NCBI GenBank assembly: GCA_035651755.1 | Contig: DASRFA010000016.1 | Location: 1 to 64,000 of the forward strand | Length of the DNA: 64,000 nucleotides | Source: DASRFA01 sp035651755 | GTDB taxonomy: Bacteria > Desulfobacterota > Binatia > UBA12015 | Reading direction: 5' to 3' | Shown: one piece after another, positions 47,248 through 56,233 of the stretch | How positions within the stretch are numbered: the stretch's first letter is position 1 | Layout of the letters: every line of letters begins with the position of its first letter | Translations under genes and position numbers: made by a program | Notes under the pieces: generated by a model | Told to the model about the DNA's origin: nothing | The model's input: the letters and a program-made list of their open reading frames with translations, nothing else | Database searches by the model: none

Positions 47248-48579
47248 ATGACGCCCGCTCCCGCGGCGCGAGCGCGCGCGTCCCAGCCATCGGCGACGCG
47301 CCGTCGGCCGTGGTGGCTCCTTCCGATCTTCGGCTCCGTCCCGGAGGTCGACGATCGATCGATCCGGCTCCTCGGGCTGATCGCGATCGCCGCCTTCTTC
47401 GAGAACTACGACCTGTCGAACCTCATGTCGGCGCTGAGCTACATCGCCGCCGACTTCGGGCTCGCCGACGCGACGCTCGCCGGCTACGTCGGCATCATCC
47501 GGCTCGGCGCGATCCCCGCGTTCCTGCTGATCCCGCTCGCCGACCGCGTCGGACGGCGGCGCCTCTTCATCGCGGCGGTCGCCGGCATGGCGCTCACGAC
47601 GGTCGCGAGCGCCTTCGCACGGACCGTCGAGCAGTTCGTCGTGCTGCAAATGCTCTTCCGCACGACCGTCCTCCTCTCGTCGACGCTCGCGTTCGTGATC
47701 CTCGCGGAGGAGTTCCCCGCGCAGCACCGCGGGTGGGGGATCGGCATGCTGGGCGCGCTCGGCGCGACCGGATGGGGCTTCGGCGCGCTCCTCTTCGGGC
47801 TGGTCGAGCGCCTCCCGTACGGCTGGCGCGCGCTCTATGCGATCGGCGTCTTCCCGATCTTCTTCGTGCCGCTCCTCCGGCGCGAGATCCCGGAGACCGC
47901 GCGCTTCGCGCGCCACGCGGCGGCGCGAGCGGAGCGCGCGCCCGTCGGGGCGATCGCCGCCTGGCTGGAGCCGATCGGCGAGCTGGTGCGACGCTATCCG
48001 ATGCGCGTCGTCGCCGTGACGCTCGCCGGAGGGCTGTACTCGGCCGGCGAGGTCTCGGTGTTCCAGTTCTGCGGCTTCTTCACGATCACGACGCACGGCT
48101 GGCAGCCCTGGCAGTTCTCGGTCATGGTGCTGCTCGCAGGCGCATTCGGGATGCTCGGAAACGTCGTCGCCGGCCGCCTCGCCGACGCGTTCGGACGCCG
48201 GCCGGTCGGCGCCGCGGTCGCGCTGTCGTTCCCCGCGTTCGCGTGGCTCTTCTACCACGTGCCGGGCACGTGGCTGCCGCCGCTCTGGGCGTTCCTCACC
48301 CTGTGCTCGGTGTCGACGAACGTGATGGTGCGCGCGCTCGGCACCGAGGTCTTTCCGACCTCGCACCGGGGCACCGCGGGCGGCTGGCTCTCGCTCGTGC
48401 AGACGCTCGGATCCGCGGCCGGGCTCGGCGCGACGAGCGTCGCGATCTCGCGCGGGTTCACGCTGCCGCTCGCGGTCAGCGCGGTCGCGATCCTGTGCGC
48501 GATCGGCGGAGCGTCGCTGCTCCTGCTTCCCGAGACGAGCCGCCTCGAGCTCGAGGCGATCGCCGACGATCCGGCGTGA
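47248..48579 (+). CDS. MFS transporter, sugar/aromatic-acid symporter type
   Basis: 443 residues from the ATG at 47248; an ATG at 47212 is also possible. Twelve helices are visible. FFENYDLSNLMSALSYIAADFGLADATLAGYVGIIRLGAIPAFLLIPLADRVGRRRLFIAAV holds motif A (ADRVGRRR). The second half carries GRLADAFGRRPVGAAV, and EVFPTSHRGTAGGWLSLVQ follows late in the sequence. This pattern resembles the sugar-porter and aromatic-acid:H+ symporter families. The stop overlaps the GTG of the phosphatidyltransferase gene, so the two are translationally linked, although their functions have no obvious connection. Confidence 0.9.
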   Translation: MTPAPAARARASQPSATRRRPWWLLPIFGSVPEVDDRSIRLLGLIAIAAFFENYDLSNLMSALSYIAADFGLADATLAGYVGIIRLGAIPAFLLIPLADRVGRRRLFIAAVAGMALTTVASAFARTVEQFVVLQMLFRTTVLLSSTLAFVILAEEFPAQHRGWGIGMLGALGATGWGFGALLFGLVERLPYGWRALYAIGVFPIFFVPLLRREIPETARFARHAAARAERAPVGAIAAWLEPIGELVRRYPMRVVAVTLAGGLYSAGEVSVFQFCGFFTITTHGWQPWQFSVMVLLAGAFGMLGNVVAGRLADAFGRRPVGAAVALSFPAFAWLFYHVPGTWLPPLWAFLTLCSVSTNVMVRALGTEVFPTSHRGTAGGWLSLVQTLGSAAGLGATSVAISRGFTLPLAVSAVAILCAIGGASLLLLPETSRLELEAIADDPA

Positions 48580-49424
48580 CCGCGCGCTCGAGCGAGCGCC
48601 CCCTCCTCCTCGATCCGCTCGGCGGGCTCTACCGCTATCCCGTCGCGCGGCGGCTGCTGCCGGCCGCTCTCCGCGCCGGCGTCGGACCGGACCGCGTGAC
48701 GATCGCGCGTGCCGTCGTGGGCGTCGCGGCGGCCGCGCTGGTCCCGGCGGGAGATCGCGCGGCGCTCGTCGTGGCGTTCGCGCTCGCCGAGCTCGCGATG
48801 GTGCTCGATTGCCTGGACGGGCTCGTGGCGCGCACGCTCGGGCGCGTGTCGGAGCGCGGGCGCGCGCTCGACGAGCTCGCCGACGGCGTCTCGTTCGCGG
48901 CGCTGTCGGTCGCGATCGCCTTTCGGCTCGGCACGCGGGCGCCAGACTTCCCGGCCGCGACTTCGGCGGTCGCGCTGTTCGCGATCGCGGGCCTTTGCGC
49001 GTGGGCGTACGAGGGCTATCGCGGGGCGCTCACGAGCGGCGGGGAGCCGCGTGCCCGCGCGGCACCGGACGGCGACGGGCGCGGGACCGGGTGGCCGGCC
49101 CCGGCCACCCGGTCCGATGCGCTCGTCCGCCTGAGCCGCGGCTTCGACCGCGCACAGCGAATCCTCTTCTTCCCGCGATCGAGCGGGCGCCCTCCGCGCC
49201 ACCCACGGCTCGCGCTCCTCGCCGTCGGCCTTCTCGGGGCCGAGAACCTCCTGACGATCCTCCACCTCGGGATCCTGGCCGATCGCCTCCCGGCCGCACA
49301 GGTCGTCGCTCTGGCCTACGGCCTCGCGGTCCTCCCGGTCGGAGTCGCAGCGGGGCGGCGCCTCGTCGCCGCGCGGTCCTACGCCGGGGCCGCGCGCTCG
49401 CGCGACGGGCACGCGAGCGCGTGA
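48576..49424 (+). CDS. CDP-alcohol phosphatidyltransferase
   Basis: 282 residues, GTG start overlapping the MFS stop. The complete signature D-x2-DG-x2-AR-x8-G-x3-D-x3-D is present as LDCLDGLVARTLGRVSERG followed by RALDELADG. It binds Mg and CDP in the membrane. Hydrophobic helices surround it (VAAAALVPAGDRAALVVAFALAELAMV, SFAALSVAIAF, SAVALFAIAGLCAWAYEGY and further C-terminal ones). The enzyme transfers a phosphatidyl group to an alcohol head group. The acceptor is unknown, but a link with the nearby cardiolipin synthase and AsmA-like genes in envelope lipid work is plausible. Confidence 0.92.
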   Translation: MTARSSERPLLLDPLGGLYRYPVARRLLPAALRAGVGPDRVTIARAVVGVAAAALVPAGDRAALVVAFALAELAMVLDCLDGLVARTLGRVSERGRALDELADGVSFAALSVAIAFRLGTRAPDFPAATSAVALFAIAGLCAWAYEGYRGALTSGGEPRARAAPDGDGRGTGWPAPATRSDALVRLSRGFDRAQRILFFPRSSGRPPRHPRLALLAVGLLGAENLLTILHLGILADRLPAAQVVALAYGLAVLPVGVAAGRRLVAARSYAGAARSRDGHASA

Positions 49425-49507
49425 ATCGTGCTTGATCGGCGCTCGCGCACCTGCGTAGTCGATCTCGAGACCGGCACGTCGCGGTCCCATCCATCGGGGA
49501 GAACATC

Positions 49508-50050
49508 ATGCGTAAGGGGTTACTCGTCATCCTCGCCGCCGCCGCGGTCCTCGTGGCGACCTGGCAGCACCCCGGCCCGGCGCAAGGCGTCGGCGGGACG
49601 ATCTTCCCGCTGTCGATCAGCGGAACCAGCTGGCAGCCGCAAGTCTACGGCCTGCCGGGCAAGCCGCTCGGGAACGGCAAGGTCAACGACAAGGCCATCA
49701 AGGGCGTGCTGCAGGGCACGCTCGACGACTTCGCGAAGGACTACCTTCCCCTCGACCCGAGCGGCCAGGTCTTCCTCTACTTCGACGGCCTGACGGGCTG
49801 GCGGATCGGCACGAACTCGTCGGGCTCGAACCTCGTCCCGCTCTCCGGCCGGGTCGCGAACGACGGCACGTTCTGGATGATGGGCGACTACAACTTCGGG
49901 ACGATGGGGACGATCTTCGTGTCGGGCAAGGTCAAGTTCCTGAAGGGCACGTTCGACCCGAAGAGCGTGAGCGGGACGTTCTACTTCTTCAGCGAGACGA
50001 TCAACACGGGTCTCATCCTGAAGTTCAAGACGAAGAAGCCGCTGGTGTGA
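49508..50050 (+). CDS. Secreted protein of unknown function
   Basis: 180 residues, ATG preceded by GGGGAGAA. A Sec signal peptide (MRKGLLVILAAAAVLVATWQ, cleavage possibly after PAQG or nearby) leads to a mature protein rich in Gly, Phe, Tyr and Lys. It has short repeating beta-like turns: GLTGWRIGTNSSGSNLVPLSGRVANDGTFWMMGDYNFGTMGTIFVSGKVKFLKGTF. It is probably an all-beta periplasmic or exported protein. I do not recognise the family. It stands alone, converging with the creatininase gene across a 6-bp gap. Confidence 0.75.
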   Translation: MRKGLLVILAAAAVLVATWQHPGPAQGVGGTIFPLSISGTSWQPQVYGLPGKPLGNGKVNDKAIKGVLQGTLDDFAKDYLPLDPSGQVFLYFDGLTGWRIGTNSSGSNLVPLSGRVANDGTFWMMGDYNFGTMGTIFVSGKVKFLKGTFDPKSVSGTFYFFSETINTGLILKFKTKKPLV

Positions 50051-50056
50051 GCCGAC

Positions 50057-51073
50057 CTACCAGGCGAGGATCGCGAGCAGGATCGCCGCAGCCAGACCGA
50101 TCTTCGCGAAGAAGCCCGGCCGGATGACCGCGTGGTCGGATGCGACGCTCCGCACGAGCTCGGGCGCGATGCGCCCGGTCGCGACGCCGTCGGCGACGTC
50201 GAGGCAATCCTCGGCGAGGATCTCGCGGAACGCGTGGCCGATCTCCGCGGACGCGACCGAGGGATCGCCCTTGTAGGTCACCTCGCGCCCGCCGTAGCCG
50301 TAGCGCGCGTTCAGCCACCAGCCGATCGCGAGCGCGAGGCCGTCGAACGCCGTCCGGATGCGGGTCGCGTCGCGGCCGCGCCGCTCGCGCCGCGCGACCA
50401 AGCGCGCCCCGAGCGCGTGGAGCGGCCGCCAGAGCGGCGGCGCGAGCGGGCCGAGGGCGCGGTATCCCGGGTCGACGAGCTCCGGGCTCTCCGCGAGCAT
50501 GAACGACGTCTCCCACGCGCCGGCGTGCTCGCCGATGAGGAGCGCGCGCCGCTCGCGCTCGTCGAGGGGGCGTCCGAGCAGCTCGGCGAGGCGCTCGTGC
50601 CGGCCGCCCGTGATGACGCGGTGGAGGACGGCGATCGACGGCGTCACCATGCGGATGCGCGCGCGACGGCTGACGACGCGGCAGGCCGCCTCGAGCGCGG
50701 CGGCGTGGCGCGGTCCGCCGTGGCCGTTCGTCACGATCACCGTCCCGAAGCCCGCGCGCGCGAGGCTCCGCCCGTGCGAGAGGAGGATGCGATAGAGCGC
50801 CCGCGGCGGCGCCTCCATCGATCCGCGGAGCGGGATCTCGTCGGACCCGATCGTGAGCGCGGGGAAGATCGCGACCGTCCAGTCCTCGTGTCGCGCCGCG
50901 AAGCGCCGGGCCGTCTCCTCCGCCATCCAGCGCGCCATCGCCGTGTCCTGGCCGAGCGGCAGATGCGGCCCGTGGACCTCGAGCGCGCTCACGGGCAGGA
51001 ACGCGATCGCGCGCCGCGGGTCGAGCTCCCGGATTCGGTTGTAGGTGAGGTCTTCGCCACGGACGACGGGCAT
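50057..51073 (-). CDS. Creatininase family protein with C-terminal membrane anchor
   Basis: 338 residues from the ATG at 51071-51073. The creatininase metal-site motifs are present: FLPVSALEVHGPHLPLGQDTAMARW, VTNGHGGPRHAAALEAA and IGEHAGAWETSFMLA. Family members are amidohydrolases or formamidases, such as creatinine amidohydrolase and MftE peptidase, so the exact substrate is open. An unusual feature is the C-terminal hydrophobic helix (FFAKIGLAAAILLAILAW), which could tether the enzyme to the membrane. A lipoprotein gene lies 97 bp upstream on the same strand. Confidence 0.88.
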   Translation of the reverse strand: MPVVRGEDLTYNRIRELDPRRAIAFLPVSALEVHGPHLPLGQDTAMARWMAEETARRFAARHEDWTVAIFPALTIGSDEIPLRGSMEAPPRALYRILLSHGRSLARAGFGTVIVTNGHGGPRHAAALEAACRVVSRRARIRMVTPSIAVLHRVITGGRHERLAELLGRPLDERERRALLIGEHAGAWETSFMLAESPELVDPGYRALGPLAPPLWRPLHALGARLVARRERRGRDATRIRTAFDGLALAIGWWLNARYGYGGREVTYKGDPSVASAEIGHAFREILAEDCLDVADGVATGRIAPELVRSVASDHAVIRPGFFAKIGLAAAILLAILAW

Positions 51074-51170
51074 GGGCGCTCCGGATGGAGAAAGGCCGCC
51101 GCGCGGCCGGCGGCGAGCGGAACCGGTCGGACGCCACGGTCCTAGCCCGCGCGAAACGCGAAGGCCACCG

Positions 51171-51974
51171 TCAAGGAGTCGCGTCGCAGGGCGCGGGGCT
51201 CGCGAACACCCGGCCGGCCGCATCGACGCACGCGAACGCGACCGCGCCGGTGGCGAGCGGCTGCGAGCGGAGCGCGCCGGCGGCGTCGACCTCGAAGCCG
51301 GGGGTCGCGATCGCCGGCCCGGTGAACGTCGCCTCGCGGAGGTCGATCCCGGTCGCGACGGTCCCGAAGCCCGGGTGGACGCGCACCAGCGCCTCCCGGA
51401 CCGCGACGCCGGGCGCGTTCGATCGGAACGCGATGCCCTCGCGGAAGCCGCCCGGCCCGGCTCCGGCATCGGGCGCGTTCAGGATCCCGAGCGCGACGTC
51501 GGACGGCGGATCGCCCATCGCGAAGAGGTTGAGGGCCGTGACCGGCACGCCTTCGCCCGCGCCGAGGTTTCCGACGTCGATCTCGAGGCCCTGCACCGCG
51601 CCGGAAGTCATGTCGCCGTGCGCGAACGCGAGCACGTTCGCGCCCCACACGCCGCCGATGGCACCGTGGCCGTCCATCAGCGCGTAGAGCGCGGCCGCAT
51701 CGCTTCGAGAGCTTCGATTCTCGGTCGCGACCGCGACCGTGAAGTGCCGCGTCCCGTCGTCCGCGACCCGCTCCGCGACGCCGAGCCCGGGTGAGATCTC
51801 CGGCGGCCCCGCCTGCGAAAGCAGCTCCGCGAGCGAAGCACCGCCGAGCTCGATCCGGTTCATCGCCGCGACGACCGCTTCGCCGCCTCCGCCGCCGCAC
51901 GCGTAGCCGGCGCTGAACATGCCCGCCGCCACCGCCGCGCGCCGCGCGCGCGGGCTCCGCAAGATCGAAAGCAT
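51171..51974 (-). CDS. Putative lipoprotein of unknown function
   Basis: 267 residues from the ATG at 51972-51974, which has a GGGAGGG site upstream; the frame is open for another 108 bp. The short signal region (ARRAAVAAGMFSAGYAC, then five Gly) ends in a plausible lipobox. The mature part starts with MNRIELGGASLAELLSQAGPPEI and then alternates Gly/Asp/Ala-rich beta segments (VAVATENRSSRSDAAALYALMDGHGAIGGVWGANVLAFAHGD). It ends RVFASPAPCDATP. It loosely recalls head domains of phage tail or adhesin proteins, but no family is certain. It is divergent from the Rieske oxygenase genes. Confidence 0.6.
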   Translation of the reverse strand: MLSILRSPRARRAAVAAGMFSAGYACGGGGGEAVVAAMNRIELGGASLAELLSQAGPPEISPGLGVAERVADDGTRHFTVAVATENRSSRSDAAALYALMDGHGAIGGVWGANVLAFAHGDMTSGAVQGLEIDVGNLGAGEGVPVTALNLFAMGDPPSDVALGILNAPDAGAGPGGFREGIAFRSNAPGVAVREALVRVHPGFGTVATGIDLREATFTGPAIATPGFEVDAAGALRSQPLATGAVAFACVDAAGRVFASPAPCDATP

Positions 51975-52113
51975 GCTCTGCCCTCCCGACGTCCCAGACG
52001 CCGGCCACACCGGATCCTTTCGCGCCGGAGGAGCACCGGCCCATGCGGCCTCGGCGAAAGGACCCGAACGGCGCTGTGCCACGGAGCGCCGCTCGGATAT
52101 CGTGCGGGCGTCG

Positions 52114-53349
52114 ATGGCGGACCGGACAGACCCGCTCCTCGCGTGGCCGAGCCGCGACGAGAGCCGCGTCCCGCTCGCCCTGTACGGCGATCCGGCGATC
52201 TACGCGCGCGAGCAGGAGCGCATCTTCGGCGGCCCGTTCTGGAGCTACGTCGGCCTCGCGGCCGAGGTCCCCGAGCCCGGGAGCTGGACGGTCTCGGCGA
52301 TCGGCGAGCGCCCCGTGATCTCGACGCGCGACGCCGACGGCGCGCTGCACGTGCTCGAGAACCGCTGCGCGCATCGCGGGCTCGCGCTCTGCCATCGCGC
52401 CGTCGGCCGCGCGACCGAGATCGTCTGCCCGTACCACCAGTGGACGTACGACCTCGCAGGGCGCCTGATCGGCGTCCCCTTCCTGCGCGGCGTCCGCGGC
52501 CGGGGCGGAATGCCTCCGGACTTCCGGCGCGAGGACCACGGGCTCCGCCGTCTCGCCGTGCACGAGCGCCACGGCGCGGTCTTCGCCTCCTTCGACCACG
52601 ACGTCCCGGACTTCGAGAGCTACCTCGGGCCGGAGATGCTTCCGTACTTCGACCGCGTCTTCGACGGGCGGCCGCTCCGCGTGCTCGGAACGATGCGCCA
52701 GAGCGTCCGCGGCAACTGGAAGCTCATGTTCGAGAACATCAAGGACCCGTACCACGCGTCGCTGCTGCACGTGTTCCTGGTGACGTTCGGCCTCTTCCGC
52801 GCCGATCAGCCGTCCGCGGTCGTGCTCGACCAGACCGGGCGCCACGCCTGCCTCGTGTCGCGACGCGGCGAGCAGCGCGCGAACGAGGCGACGAGCGGGA
52901 TGCGGTCGTTCCAGGGCGACCTGCGGCTCGCGGACGCGGCGCTCCTCGATCCGGTGCGCGAGTTTCCCGGCGACGCGACCGTGGTCATGCAGACCGTCTG
53001 GCCGAACCTGATCGTCCAGCAGCAGTCGAACACGCTCGCGACGCGACGGCTCGTGACGCGCGGGCCGCACGCCTTCGAGCTCCACTGGACCTTCTTCGGC
53101 TACGCCGACGACGACGAGGCGATGACGCTCCGCCGCCTCCGCCAGGCGAACCTCATGGGGCCGGCGGGCCTGGTCTCGATCGACGACAGCGAGATGATGG
53201 AGCTCTCGCAGCGCGGCGCCGCCGCCTACCCCGGCCGGAGCGCCGTGCTCGAGCTCGGCGGCCGCGACGCCGCGAGCGCCGACCACATGGTGACGGAGGC
53301 CGCGGTGCGCGGCTTCTACCGCTACTACCGCGCGGTGATGGAGCTGTGA
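52114..53349 (+). CDS. Rieske non-heme iron oxygenase, alpha subunit (salicylate 5-hydroxylase-like)
   Basis: 411 residues from the ATG at 52114. The Rieske [2Fe-2S] cluster is bound by CAHRG (Cys85, His87) and CPYHQW (Cys105, His108). The mononuclear iron site is in NWKLMFENIKDPYHASLLHVF (Asp211, His214, His219). The blocks GVPFLRGV, GAVFASFDHDVPDFESYLGP, YFDRVFDGRPLRVLG and GLFRADQPS look like the large subunit of salicylate 5-hydroxylase or anthranilate-type oxygenases as I recall them. The enzyme would hydroxylate an aromatic acid using electrons from a ferredoxin. The beta subunit gene overlaps by 4 bp. A Rieske ferredoxin gene lies in the facing operon. Confidence 0.9.
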   Translation: MADRTDPLLAWPSRDESRVPLALYGDPAIYAREQERIFGGPFWSYVGLAAEVPEPGSWTVSAIGERPVISTRDADGALHVLENRCAHRGLALCHRAVGRATEIVCPYHQWTYDLAGRLIGVPFLRGVRGRGGMPPDFRREDHGLRRLAVHERHGAVFASFDHDVPDFESYLGPEMLPYFDRVFDGRPLRVLGTMRQSVRGNWKLMFENIKDPYHASLLHVFLVTFGLFRADQPSAVVLDQTGRHACLVSRRGEQRANEATSGMRSFQGDLRLADAALLDPVREFPGDATVVMQTVWPNLIVQQQSNTLATRRLVTRGPHAFELHWTFFGYADDDEAMTLRRLRQANLMGPAGLVSIDDSEMMELSQRGAAAYPGRSAVLELGGRDAASADHMVTEAAVRGFYRYYRAVMEL

Positions 53350-53804
53350 GCGAGCTCGTCGAGCTCTACGCCGAGTACGGCGACTGCCTCGACGAGGGCG
53401 ACCTCGAGCGCTGGGTCGACCTCTTCACGGAGGATGCGTCGTACCGCCTGACGTCGCGCGAGAACCACGACCTCGGCCTCCCGCTCGCGCTCGTCCGCTG
53501 CGAGGGGCGCGCCGGGCTCCGCGACCGCGCGATGGCGATCGGACGCACCGCGGTCTTCCGCCCGCGCCGGATGCGCCACCTGATCGGCGCGCCGCGCGTG
53601 GTCGCGGGCGCGGACGACGACACGATCGCGAGCCGCGCGACGTTCGCCGTCTTCGAGACGATCGAGGGCGAGGAGACGCGCGTCTTCCTCACCGGGCGGT
53701 CCTTCGACCGCGTCGTCCGCGAGGGCGGCCGCCTGCGGTTCCGCGAGCGCGTGTGCGTCTTCGATGCGAGCCTGGTCCCGGGGTCGATCGTCTACCCGCT
53801 CTGA
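53346..53804 (+). CDS. Rieske oxygenase beta subunit
   Basis: 152 residues, GTG overlapping the alpha-subunit stop (GTGA). The SnoaL-like cone fold of ring-hydroxylating beta subunits is shown by ELYAEYGDCLDEGDLERWVDLFTEDASYRLTSRENHDLGLPL, by RDRAMAIG and RHLIGAPRVV, and by the closing RFRERVCVFDASLVPGSIVYPL. The ending is very close to what I remember of the salicylate 5-hydroxylase small subunit. It has a structural role in the alpha3beta3 oxygenase. It is followed by the aldehyde dehydrogenase gene after 49 bp. Confidence 0.9.
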   Translation: MSELVELYAEYGDCLDEGDLERWVDLFTEDASYRLTSRENHDLGLPLALVRCEGRAGLRDRAMAIGRTAVFRPRRMRHLIGAPRVVAGADDDTIASRATFAVFETIEGEETRVFLTGRSFDRVVREGGRLRFRERVCVFDASLVPGSIVYPL

Positions 53805-53853
53805 TCACGGCGCGGTCGATTGCGAGCCGCGCGAGCGGGAGGCAAGAGACGAC

Positions 53854-55308
53854 ATGGACGTCGAAGCTCTTCTGCGACCGGGCCAGACCGCGCTCTGGAT
53901 CGGCGGCGCGTGGCGCGAAGCGGCGGACGGCGCGCGCATCGAGGTGCACGATCCGGCGAGCGGCGAGCTGCTCGCGCGCGTCGCAGACGCGACGGTCGCG
54001 GACGGCCTCGCGGCGGTCGCGGCGGCGCACGACGCCCAGCCGCGGTGGGCGGCGACCGCGCCGCGCGAGCGCGCGGAAGCCCTCCGGCGCGCGTTCGAAG
54101 GAATGATGCGACGGCAGGACGCGCTCGCCGAGCTCATCGTGCGCGAGAATGGAAAGCCGCTCGCCGAGGCGCGCGGCGAGGTCGCGTACGCCGCCGAGTT
54201 CTTCCGGTGGTTCTCCGAGGAGGCCGTTCGCATCGACGGATCGATCGCGGTCGCGCCGAACGGCGCGAACCGGATGATCGTGCTGCGCCAGCCGATCGGC
54301 GTCGCCCTCCTGGTCACGCCCTGGAACTTCCCGGCCGCGATGGCGACGAGGAAGATCGGACCCGCGATCGCGGCGGGCTGCGCGGTGGTGCTCAAGCCTG
54401 CCGGCGAGACGCCGCTCACCGCGCTCGCCGTCGCCGGCATCCTCGCCGAGGCCGGCGTTCCGCCCGGCGTCGTGAACGTCGTGCCGACGTCGCGGAACGC
54501 CGACCTCGTGGCTGCGGCACTCCGCGACCCGCGGGTCCGGAAGCTCTCCTTCACCGGATCGACCGAGGTCGGAAAGCTCCTCCTCGCGACGGCAGCCGAG
54601 AACGTCGTCAAGTGCTCGATGGAGCTCGGCGGCAACGCGCCCTTCGTCGTCTTCGCCGACGCCGACCTCGACGCCGCGATCGACGGTCTCCTGACCGCCA
54701 AGATGCGGCACAACGGCGAGGCATGCACGGCCGCGAATCGCGTCTACGTGGAGGAGGCCATCGTCCCGGAGTTCACGCGCCGCGCCACCGAAGCGATGGC
54801 GCGGCTCCGCATGGGAAGCGGCCTCGAGGCCGGCGTCCAGCTCGGCCCGCTCGTCGACCGCGCGACGCGCGAGAAGGTCGTCCGCCTCGTGGACGCGGCC
54901 GTCGCCGCGGGCGCGCGGCTCTGCACCGGCGGCGTCGTCCCGGAGCGCCCGGGCTTCTTCTACCCGCCGACCGTCCTCGCCGACGTCGCTCCCGACTCGC
55001 CGATCCTGCGCGAGGAGATCTTCGGGCCGGTGGCGCCGATCGTCCGCTTCCGCGACGAGCGCGAGGCGATCGCGCTCGCGAACGGGACCCAGTACGGGCT
55101 CGTCGCGTACGTCTTCACGCGCGACCTCGCGCGCGCGCTGCGCGTCGCGGAGGCGCTCGAGTCGGGCATGGTCGGGATCAACCGCGGGCTCGTGTCCGAT
55201 CCCGCCGCGCCGTTCGGCGGCGTCAAGCAGAGCGGCGTCGGCCGCGAGGGCGGACACGAAGGGCTCCTCGAGTACACCGAGAGCAAGTACCTGGCGCTCG
55301 CCTGGTGA
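53854..55308 (+). CDS. NAD(P)-dependent aldehyde dehydrogenase (succinate-semialdehyde dehydrogenase type)
   Basis: 484 residues from the ATG at 53854, which follows GGGAGG. The cofactor and substrate motifs are LLVTPWNFPAAMATRKIGPA, LKPAGETPLTAL, LSFTGSTEVGK, the general base Glu257 in SMELGGNAPF, and the nucleophile Cys291 in NGEACTAANRVYV; the 34-residue gap between them is standard. The C-terminal EEIFGPVAPIVRF and PFGGVKQSGVGREGGHEGLLEYTESKYLAL match the GabD/SSADH group, which also includes aromatic and hydroxy-aldehyde dehydrogenases. It sits 49 bp after the Rieske beta gene and probably oxidises an aldehyde made in the same pathway. Confidence 0.93.
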   Translation: MDVEALLRPGQTALWIGGAWREAADGARIEVHDPASGELLARVADATVADGLAAVAAAHDAQPRWAATAPRERAEALRRAFEGMMRRQDALAELIVRENGKPLAEARGEVAYAAEFFRWFSEEAVRIDGSIAVAPNGANRMIVLRQPIGVALLVTPWNFPAAMATRKIGPAIAAGCAVVLKPAGETPLTALAVAGILAEAGVPPGVVNVVPTSRNADLVAAALRDPRVRKLSFTGSTEVGKLLLATAAENVVKCSMELGGNAPFVVFADADLDAAIDGLLTAKMRHNGEACTAANRVYVEEAIVPEFTRRATEAMARLRMGSGLEAGVQLGPLVDRATREKVVRLVDAAVAAGARLCTGGVVPERPGFFYPPTVLADVAPDSPILREEIFGPVAPIVRFRDEREAIALANGTQYGLVAYVFTRDLARALRVAEALESGMVGINRGLVSDPAAPFGGVKQSGVGREGGHEGLLEYTESKYLALAW

Positions 55309-55465
55309 TCTGCGGCGGCGCGCCGCAAATCCACGCCTCGCGACGCCATTTCGACCCCGCTCGAAGCGCCCATCCGCCGCCGCGCGCTTGACTCGGCACC
55401 GCCGAGGCTTCGGACTCTGGGGATCGCCGCGCGCGCCGATGCTGGCGCCGCGGCCGGACGTCGCG

Positions 55466-56233
55466 ATGAAGGATCGCCTCCCTCGCCCGATCGCCGCCGC
55501 GCTCGCCGCGGCCTGCGTTCTCGCCGCGCTCGCGCTCGCATCGCGCGCGATCGCGCAGGACGCGGAGGAGAGCGGCGTCGCCGCGACGGCGCCGGACCAG
55601 ACGGACGACCTCGACGTCGCGACCGCGCACGTGACGCTCCTGGCCGACCTGGATCTCCTCGTCTTCGAGCAGGAGGTGAAGGGAACCGCGGGCGGCACCG
55701 TACCCAAGCGACGCGGCGCCGTGAACGGCGCTGCGGTCCTCGCCTACCTCTTCCCGACGACGCTCGCGCCCGACGAGGTCGGCTTCGGAGGGAAGGACGG
55801 CATCGTGACGCTCGCCGTCACGTCCCATCCCGACTTCGACGACACGCCGCTCTGGGACGAGACCGGAAACCGGAAGCTCGACGACGACGGCGCCGCCTGG
55901 CACGCGCACTGGCTCCTCCTCGTGCCCGACCGGCGCGCCGCGGGCGGCTTCCGCGTGAGGGAGAACGATGCGGCGGGCGCGGTCCCGTCCACCGCGCCGG
56001 CCATGCCGATCGCGATCGACTCGCCCGGCTTCGCCGTGGTGATGCACGGCAGCACGCTCCGCGTGCTCGTCCCGGCCGACCGCGTCCAGAAGGACACGAA
56101 CTTCACGTTCGACGCGATGACCGCCTACCTGCAGATGTCGAGTGCGCCCGGCACGCCGGCTCTCGGCGTCTATCGCGTCTACGACTCGCTCTCCGGCGCG
56201 GGGAAGATGCCGCTCAAGGTGTTCAAGAAGTGA
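55466..56233 (+). CDS. Secreted protein of unknown function
   Basis: 255 residues from the ATG at 55466, giving a signal peptide (RLPRPIAAALAAACVLAALALASRAIA, cleavage near AIA-QD). The mature part has alternating beta segments: VTLLADLDLLVFEQEVKGTAGG, VAVTSHPDFDDTPLWDETGNRKLDDDGAAWHAHWLLLVPDRRA and MTAYLQMSS near the end. No catalytic motif is recognised. It lies between the two facing catabolic operons, and its last 11 bp overlap the end of the DapA-family gene on the other strand. It could be a periplasmic ligand-binding protein, but this is a guess. An upstream ATG at 55439 is an alternative start. Confidence 0.65.
   Translation: MKDRLPRPIAAALAAACVLAALALASRAIAQDAEESGVAATAPDQTDDLDVATAHVTLLADLDLLVFEQEVKGTAGGTVPKRRGAVNGAAVLAYLFPTTLAPDEVGFGGKDGIVTLAVTSHPDFDDTPLWDETGNRKLDDDGAAWHAHWLLLVPDRRAAGGFRVRENDAAGAVPSTAPAMPIAIDSPGFAVVMHGSTLRVLVPADRVQKDTNFTFDAMTAYLQMSSAPGTPALGVYRVYDSLSGAGKMPLKVFKK

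Noticed and set aside
43697..47290. Minus-strand frame of 1197 codons over the AsmA-like gene
   Set aside because: Arg-rich shadow; the adjacent frame carries the membrane anchor and AsmA C-terminal domain.
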